From contig JAHNZQ020003149.1 of the NCBI GenBank assembly GCA_019155205.2, positions 86,925-150,924 on the forward strand: a DNA stretch of 64,000 nucleotides, given 5' to 3'. A program made the position numbers and the translations under genes. Of this stretch, positions 59,801 through 64,000 are shown piece by piece. The first letter of the stretch is position 1. Every line of letters starts with the position of its first letter. The notes under the pieces are model-generated. The model saw only the letters and a program-made list of their open reading frames with translations, was not told the origin of the DNA and did no database searches. This DNA is from Gracilaria vermiculophylla. Taxonomy: Eukaryota; Rhodophyta; Florideophyceae; Gracilariales; Gracilariaceae.

Positions 59801-62191
59801 ATTCCTGCCTGAGGCCGGTAAACCCTCGGAGACCGTTACACATCGATCTCCATGAAGAGAGATCCCACCACCTCCACGACTATGCAACAAAAGTACTCCC
59901 TCACTTCGTTCCAAAAGCGCGGAAAATAGTTTTCTGTTCGACGACGCAACCGTAACGCTAGGCTTTTCCATGAAGCTCAAATAGAACTCAATCGCTTCCT
60001 GATCACGTTCTCGAGGACAATGAATACAAAACACACTTGCACAGCTATACAAGTCAGCTAAATGATTTTCATCTTCATAAAGTTTATCCCTCAAACTCTT
60101 CAATGCCGTGAATAGATTCATCCATATCTCGTCATCAAGCCGCTGGTTTTGTTCACACAATCGATCTCCAGAGGTTGTGTGCCCGACTTCATGAAGCTGA
60201 GGGCATTGAACTTTGAAACATATCAAATGTTGTACAACGCCAAGGCAGTCCTTGGCAAACTTCTCGGTCGAGTTAATGTTAGAAATATAATTACAGATAT
60301 CTTCGAGAAATGCATCAACGGCCGAAACCGGCTGGAACACCCGGAGAAAACGGCTCATCTTCAGCACGGCTCGAAGAACATGAAATTTAGTGCCTCTTTT
60401 CAACATCCCATTGTGTATGCCCAGCAGAAAGCGCTCACAGCAGGTCTTTAAAGCGCGAATTATACTGGCAGTTTGGATACGTTCTTCCTGAATAGCGTTC
60501 ATAGTACCCATTACTAATTCTGCCACTTGAGACGCCGGATACGAACTCTCTGAGTCTTCATTACACTCGCTTCCATCGTTGAGAACGTTCACCACAACGC
60601 TCAAAAGCACCATGGTCGTTGTGTCAACAAGTTCCGCATCAATTAGCCTCGGCGCTAATCTGCCCGGCGTCAGCAGAAACTTGACCTGTTTCAGAACGGA
60701 CGCGAGATGGAGGCAAGCTCGTGCAAATATCGCAACGGCTCCAAAACATTTGTGCTGGGACTTGTTCTTTCTGGCGCGCACCACGTCCTGGCCAATGTGA
60801 CTAAGGGAGGAAGCAAACGAAAGCCACTCCCTCACAGATTGTACGTGGTCGCCACCTTCCAGGATAACGTTGCATACTGAATCTGCTGTGAGGCAGCAGG
60901 CATTTGCAAGCAAAAGTAAACTGTGACGATCCGTAGCACAGACATCAGTGCTTGGCAAAGCCTTTACGCTTTTGAAAAGCCCGTGTACGGTAAGCCGATG
61001 ATAATCCGAAGCGGTGTTCTGGGTTCTTTCCCCGCTCTCGAGCGTTCTTTCAGGAGCGACACTTGCAGAGTGGTGCAGGTTGGGCGCGACCCTCCGCTTT
61101 TTCAGCGGAGGTTCCCAACTGTCTTCATCCTCAAGGGCTTCAGTTCGGAAACGGTGTGAGTGAACCAAACCAGATTTGGAGAACGATCGAAGCTGCAATG
61201 CGAGGGGCGATTCCGGCAACACCGCTTCCCTGATCCCGCATTCAGACCAGGTCGTGCCATCTATCTTCCCCGCCTCGCCAGACAGTTGACACAATCTGTA
61301 CAGCCCCGCACGAACGCGCATCGCCGCGTGCCCGTCTTGCTGAGGGTAGGAATCGCGCAACACGTCGTTCACTACGATGCACAGGGTTTCGCGGAGGGTT
61401 GGCGGGATTGTGTAGCAGGCGGCAGGATCGAAGGCGCGCTCCCAAATGTGGACTGCAGCACGTGCAACGGCGTAGCCGCAGTGGCCGGCCAGCAGGGCGT
61501 GGCTGGTGGCAAGGGCGAGAACGGCGGCTTGGGCTTTTCCGCCCAGGCAGTGCCAGAGTTTGACGGCTTCGGCTGTGAGCTGCTCCTCGGCGGCAAAAGG
61601 GTGAGCTTCGCTGGGCTGGTGTTGGTCATTTCCGGGCTGTTGGTGGTCGTCATCTCTGTGAGGGTGGTCCAGGGGCAAAGACGACGGGATGAGAAGCGCG
61701 AGCAGCTGCAGCAGCGACTCTAGCGTAAGTGACGCGACAGGAAGGTTGAGTACATGCTCGGCGAGATGCGGGTAGTTGTTGGGGGCGTGTTCATTGTGCG
61801 CTGTGGCGTTGGTGAAGTTGGGAAGACTGCAGCGCACATGGTGGCGACTGTGATGAAAGACAATGTCTCGGGCCAAGTTGACGACATCCTCGACGTAGGC
61901 GGCGACAACAGTGCTGAACCTTCGCAAAACCAGGCACCTGAGCAAGAGGACGCAGATGTGGCGCGCGTGGGAGCGAACGGGGGCGGAGGCGGAGTTGAGA
62001 GACAGGGCGGTGATGGGCAGCAGCAAGGCGTAGCTGATTTGCTGAACGCTGGACGTCTGACTTGCCATTCGAATGGTCTGAAAGGCTGCGGCGGCGATTG
62101 CGGGCTTGGTTTGAAAGGACGGCAAGTGAAGCAGGATGGTGGCAATGAGTGCATTGGGGTCGGGGGCGTCGCTCGTAGATGGCGGCGCCAT
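53801..62191 (-). CDS. ATR: ATR/Mec1-type PI3K-like checkpoint kinase
   Basis: Giant Ser/Thr kinase that, with ATRIP, senses RPA-coated single-stranded DNA and triggers the replication checkpoint. The single frame of 2,796 residues has the size of ATR proteins. The N-terminal two-thirds are helical repeats, with a UME-like part (YVQTLALWKNFLHLLGPQ). A FAT region with TPR-like helices follows. The kinase domain starts at about residue 2474 (RPRRISLVGSDG, then DMRKDSRMVEF). The catalytic loop is GLGDRHGENVL (about 2644) and the DFG-equivalent is HVDFAMLF (about 2662). VPFRLTRNMV is typical of ATR. The FATC end is LSRMYIWWAAWI. MTOR, ATM and SMG1 fit less well. No introns over 8.4 kb. The promoter has a GGCGCC E2F-type site. 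Confidence 0.95.
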   Translation of the reverse strand: MAPPSTSDAPDPNALIATILLHLPSFQTKPAIAAAAFQTIRMASQTSSVQQISYALLLPITALSLNSASAPVRSHARHICVLLLRCLVLRRFSTVVAAYVEDVVNLARDIVFHHSRHHVRCSLPNFTNATAHNEHAPNNYPHLAEHVLNLPVASLTLESLLQLLALLIPSSLPLDHPHRDDDHQQPGNDQHQPSEAHPFAAEEQLTAEAVKLWHCLGGKAQAAVLALATSHALLAGHCGYAVARAAVHIWERAFDPAACYTIPPTLRETLCIVVNDVLRDSYPQQDGHAAMRVRAGLYRLCQLSGEAGKIDGTTWSECGIREAVLPESPLALQLRSFSKSGLVHSHRFRTEALEDEDSWEPPLKKRRVAPNLHHSASVAPERTLESGERTQNTASDYHRLTVHGLFKSVKALPSTDVCATDRHSLLLLANACCLTADSVCNVILEGGDHVQSVREWLSFASSLSHIGQDVVRARKNKSQHKCFGAVAIFARACLHLASVLKQVKFLLTPGRLAPRLIDAELVDTTTMVLLSVVVNVLNDGSECNEDSESSYPASQVAELVMGTMNAIQEERIQTASIIRALKTCCERFLLGIHNGMLKRGTKFHVLRAVLKMSRFLRVFQPVSAVDAFLEDICNYISNINSTEKFAKDCLGVVQHLICFKVQCPQLHEVGHTTSGDRLCEQNQRLDDEIWMNLFTALKSLRDKLYEDENHLADLYSCASVFCIHCPRERDQEAIEFYLSFMEKPSVTVASSNRKLFSALLERSEGVLLLHSRGGGGISLHGDRCVTVSEGLPASGRNIEKKMQQSSRLDLEVRDRARKFMLSTHEDNEAGSYLTIFGNLFCTAHQVLAPHIFGPVVTGLVLKSVKELHPISVLESECTGTRTGAELFLDEKVPCMLSAWNYILMTACIATNQFHLRSSGTNAIMSNRHHICEHDQALCQKRTLSSLVCDTLNLRLHEFLPHCIGRLLEEPGFSRIMKEIISEGNEKAFWVRVTRHTVVHLLKDRNRTTLEKLAAEVQRPLKILVERVSADALALSFMTETSGLRLNSDVSKGFILELLGVSLDEIIRKKFGKIVQRLVMEFGGPREASAKHGLVALSAFLPNRHDIDPSMKQIAGVLITSNFMLVMDAVNRGLFNSRTTSQERRRHLKMLEVVLALSADQLHLFVPKVMATLKMALDITKAEKVLYVQTLALWKNFLHLLGPQRLIPHIGTVFAILMPVRNDQGNMLLNELGKVLNSVSPQQIRDKPSLLLLVRIMRQAIFFEKRHFNGGVNEWNESDKRLSMSELHEVCKNVESIIGHHENENIEVHASQYLLSILRSHRYVFNKVMLCEVDPSQAHELKEFGLLVDMLKSMVAQLSKTKSIECQDALIQCIGEIGAIDPSLLSHNHRRSTHESEMVWQSYPKSVHGFAAVLLDEFLVSALRKGEKQESSKSQFNRVGLVIQELLRLCGCNKTTPTRANIPSVGESSRRTEPDWESILTRLPKEGKAILFWESLSSTTRDAVQPYLAEPFDVSQYLSIFGENSERSIEPACQPVWSKVKALVPLGRSVTAQEWTRQMTVQLVDFIGRQGQFGELLRALRPILRYEDQVNNHIFPLVVTTALDMQHDLEMSEVKEFLIREIKQVLTEATSPQSVFDLLDTLRGWRDRRSEKRGVETYRANYSRPIGGNDGHTPSRKRIPVEKFMDIAVMNDPLTELVDLYGKESDGLSLLSQAQAALASRSHHRAIMLAEYHIRNVRQSSGFSGWPSYIGMIRGGAGKGDISHSNPEIEALKVLQQAYANIEDVPNMEGIAKLRLESALTEMISDSEAAGKYDEALATYEHALAGDPRSAALHNGFLSCLMTLGHWETMLSHAEGLVSSSTLVETELRQTAKAHGIAAAWRLGRWEKLGQLRDVMVETSPFHTSEEPTEAPWMLGYTTHFANMLLCFREGELDQLEKESSLARRHLIQPLIRAAKESYHRTYPIITIVHSVCEAEDAARLRLLSSKDNGNIERKGGNGHPASLRRLIDDHKRIQCTSKSLKLREPLLSSRRVLFNLLGLPDDAANAHIALAKLARESGNLNAASASAFRAVMTKNINSDVINAARIEAAHIRRAGGDVSEAVITVKREIERLKGILVGNGSQEVSSEQKQVIKGQLCTALVLAGTWSEETRYETSERILRYYQEASTYGAKREEPFYALGKHFDSLLQAGANADATVGQGSHTGSKVRRRPGSSGYESKSVENHQQYVPKVISSFAKALTNGHKRIFEALPRMLTVWFDFYTARDEMDAASGGSLYEVEVRKAMYEAMNSIPCYMWMTAIPQLMSRILHPQTQVRDELRDLLATIVCEFPDQSFWMILPSSQLKNQERKKATADILSAAVLLLKKAKTKEARERAKAFKQRTAVALNVLRFFVHICITQLPKELRGKKERCAKEFSGLRKMLKSRDNPRLIIPTLQSLTVKLADESGREHRPFAAEAVRIADIEDEVLVMSSLMRPRRISLVGSDGLEYRYLAKRENQGDMRKDSRMVEFLTVVNRLLCREEGSRGKQLELKTYAVLPLSEETGMIEWVNDLEALRNVVRREHNRVGPLPDAAHILRQYENAATKRQFLEEWAFAKFPPVMDRYFVRRFGGGAEARAWVRARNAWTESCAVWSMAGYVVGLGDRHGENVLVESTSGRCVHVDFAMLFDKGLTLKVPEVVPFRLTRNMVGSMGVAGYEGLFRAVAEVVLGGMRRNWEAVVGVLESFLHDPLADWRGGGDGGRREGREMRAAVKAKLLGMVDASGLALSIGGQVERLVQDASSVEKLSRMYIWWAAWI

Positions 62192-62902
62192 TATGTTGCA
62201 GGCATTGAGCTGGTGAGGAGTGCGGGCACATGGAAGGTGGACGAGCGGCGTATGGACGGACGCGGCGTGCGAATGGGGGCGGCTGCGGTCGGCGAGCGGC
62301 CACCGGCTGCAGGCGGCGGCGGTGGCGGCGACGACGGAGGCGATCGCACATGGAGATCAACGCACCAGCGCGCGACGGGGCTGCACACGTTTTTGGCGCC
62401 AAGTTTGGACGGCGGCGCGGCAGCTGCGCGCACGTGTGCACGAGTGCAGCTCTGTGGGCGTCGCGGTGGTGCGGCGGGCAAGCGCGCAAGCGCAGCGCGA
62501 GCGCGCGCGGGAGGGAGCGCGCGCAGCGCGTGCTCATTGCGCCGTGTAGGCGCGAGTTGGGTGTGAGCCGTGCGCCGCCCGAAACGCTGGCGCAACGAAC
62601 GGGCCTTTCGGCGACTTGGTGCACTTTGCACACTCAGTCAGCGCATGTAGAAGGGCATTTTGCGCGGCGATCTGTTGGCGCCTTCGCTGGCGCTGCGGTC
62701 CGCGCCGCGATGCAGCGTTTGATGCGCGCATAATGAGGCGCACGCTCGCGCGCGCCTCATTCGCTGCGCTGCGCTGCACATTGCACAAGCACAGATGTGT
62801 ACGTGAGGTCAACTGGCCTCATACATCATGCCAAAAATGACAGAACTTGAGCACTTTTACCCAGTTGCGGTGTTTAGAGTCTATCTGACCAGCGACCTCA
62901 TA
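62192..62902. promoter_or_regulatory. ATR upstream region
   Basis: TTTTTGGCGCCAAG at 62390-62403 is an E2F-type site about 200 bases before the ATR ATG. A G-box CACGTG is at 62431-62436. A perfect 10-bp inverted repeat (AATGAGGCGC ... GCGCCTCATT, 10-base spacer) is at 62732-62761. No gene on either strand. Confidence 0.5.
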
Positions 62903-63787
62903 CAGTGAGTTTCAAAAACATATTACCCCTCAAAAGTGCGCCAAAACTGTACTGTAGACTAGATTTTGCACATGGTCTATGTAGAATCGTTTCAAAAAGA
63001 TATGTGCACCGTCTTCTTTCTAGTAAAAATGGCTCGAGGTCCGCCACTTTCCAAGCAAGAACAGCTTCAAATCGTTAAATTGAACGCCGAGAAACATTCT
63101 AAAAGTGCTATCGCTAAAACAATAAAGCGTTCTAGGGTCACAATTGCTACTTTTCTCAAAAACCCGACTCTTTATAGATTAAAACGATCTCCAGAACGTC
63201 CGAAGAAGCTCAGCCCAGCAGACAAAAGAGGAATTAAAAGAACGTTGTGTGAAGGAAAATTTTCGTGCAAAACAATTGGAGAAATTCTCAACCTCAACGT
63301 TTCTAAATCAACTATATGAAAGCAGATAAACAGCACAAATTTATTTAAATATAAAAAAATGAAAAACACTTTCTTTCTCCAAGACCATCATAAGCAGAAG
63401 AGGGTTGACTGGCGTGCTGTAAACTCCTACTGGAAAAAAGAATGGAAACATTTTATTATTACTGATGAAAAAAAGTTCAATTTGGGCGGACCAGATTGCT
63501 ACAAATTGTATTGGCGCGATCTTCGTAAGAATCGTCATGATTTTTATAGCAGGCATTTCGATGGAGGCTCTGTAGTGGTTTAGGCAGGCATTTCTAAAAA
63601 AGGTCTAACAGAAATTGCCTTTTTTGAAAGAAACATGAATGCGGAAAAATATCAAGAAGTTCTATACAATTATTTGCTACCGTTTTGTTTATGTTTTCAT
63701 GAAGAAATTTTCATTTTTCAACAAGGTAATGCGCCTGTACACACTTCTTCTTTAATCAAAAATTGGCTACAGGAGTCTGAGGTGTAG
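62903..63787 (+). mobile_element. Tc1/mariner-type DNA transposon, broken and truncated
   Basis: The left end probably begins CAGTGAGTTTCAAAAAC after a TA at 62901-62902, as Tc1-family elements insert at TA and start with CAGT. A degraded transposase fills most of the element. No matching right terminal repeat is seen before the sequence changes near 63788, so the 3' part is lost or lies elsewhere. Base composition is much more AT-rich than the ATR promoter beside it. Confidence 0.72.
63029..63787 (+). pseudogene. Tc1/mariner transposase relic
   Basis: Starts MARGPPLSKQEQLQIVKL with a paired-type helix-turn-helix DNA-binding part (KSAIAKTIKRSRVTIATFLK). The catalytic domain follows in the same frame: FIITDEKKFNLGGPD holds the first Asp, and FQQGNAPVHTS is where the second catalytic Asp (QQDN in the family) should be, here Gly. 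In-frame stops lie at 63317 (TGA) and 63581 (TAG), each explainable by one transition. A third stop (63785-63787) comes before the last catalytic residue, and the ending motif is absent. Not functional. Confidence 0.82.
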
Positions 63788-64000
63788 TGCAACGACCCGT
63801 AGAGGGTATGCCGCAACAGCGGTCTTCCTAAGAATTTGATCCGCTCCCGGCTGCCACAACCGTGGTTATGAAGAGTATTAGCTTCACTAGCCCCATTTGG
63901 GGGTGTCCCTAGGAAGGGTAGTAATTGTGGCCTCGTGTGCCGATATTGGCCCGATGACGGGTGCGCCGTGACAAGCCTGCCACGGTTGCACATCTGTACT
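63788..64000. other. Unrecognised sequence abutting the transposon relic
   Basis: Composition shifts abruptly to GC-rich. Short inverted pieces occur (CCACAACCGTGG near 63857; CCACGGTTG near 63980; TTCCTAAG at 63825 against CTAGGAAG at 63910). No ORF or RNA family recognised; possibly part of another repeat element that interrupts the transposase. Confidence 0.4.

Overview
The window is nuclear DNA from a small-gene, intron-poor eukaryote, most likely a red alga (this is an inference, and another intron-poor plastid-bearing alga is possible). The evidence for a eukaryote is direct: an ATR kinase, NUP98, CDC6, a spliceosomal DEAH helicase, ALG13, 40S protein S29 and a spliced COX5C gene. The plant-type COX5C, the plant-type GATA finger (C-X2-C-X18-C-X2-C) and probable plastid-targeted proteins (peptidyl-tRNA hydrolase, an ankyrin protein, an ISE2-like helicase) point to Archaeplastida. 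Almost every gene is a single uninterrupted ORF. The one clear spliceosomal intron is an 85-base GTAAGT...CAG intron in COX5C.

Layout. 1-17.7 kb: peptidyl-tRNA hydrolase (5' end cut by the window), GALT, PRP2/DHX16-like helicase, a bZIP factor with an N-terminal ubiquitin-like region, ALG13, a bacterial-type D-lactate dehydrogenase, a GT29 sialyltransferase-like enzyme, NUP98, a small orphan, and a decayed CDPK-like kinase. 17.7-21.3 kb: an AT-richer gene-poor stretch with one small basic orphan behind a TATA box. 21.3-35.3 kb: COX5C, a CBM48-TPR fusion, GPN1 and CDC6 (divergent, sharing E2F-type sites), an ankyrin protein, RPS29, a PH-domain CAMK-like kinase and an inositol polyphosphate kinase. 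35.3-37.5 kb: no gene seen. 37.5-45.8 kb: two tandem paralogous membrane proteins of unknown family, a secreted alpha-carbonic anhydrase, and an F-box protein. 46.3-53 kb, very GC-rich: a large Ski2/ISE2-like protein whose helicase motifs are degenerate, a purple-acid-phosphatase-like enzyme and a GATA factor. 53.8-62.2 kb: one continuous 2,796-residue ATR-type kinase gene. 62.9-63.8 kb: a broken, truncated Tc1/mariner-type element, then unrecognised sequence.

Functional themes: DNA-replication and checkpoint genes (CDC6, ATR) and the ISE2-like gene carry GGCGCC-centred E2F-type sites in their promoters, which suggests co-regulation in the cell cycle. Several genes fit cytosolic carbohydrate metabolism (GALT, CBM48-TPR, D-LDH). 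The window also has very long poly(C) tracts (81, 114, 93, 55 and 36 bases), one touching a 100-N assembly gap. They may be real homopolymers or assembly artefacts.

Limits: all assignments are from reading the sequence, with no database search. Start codons were chosen as the first ATG that gives a sensible N-terminus, and introns in the other genes cannot be fully excluded.
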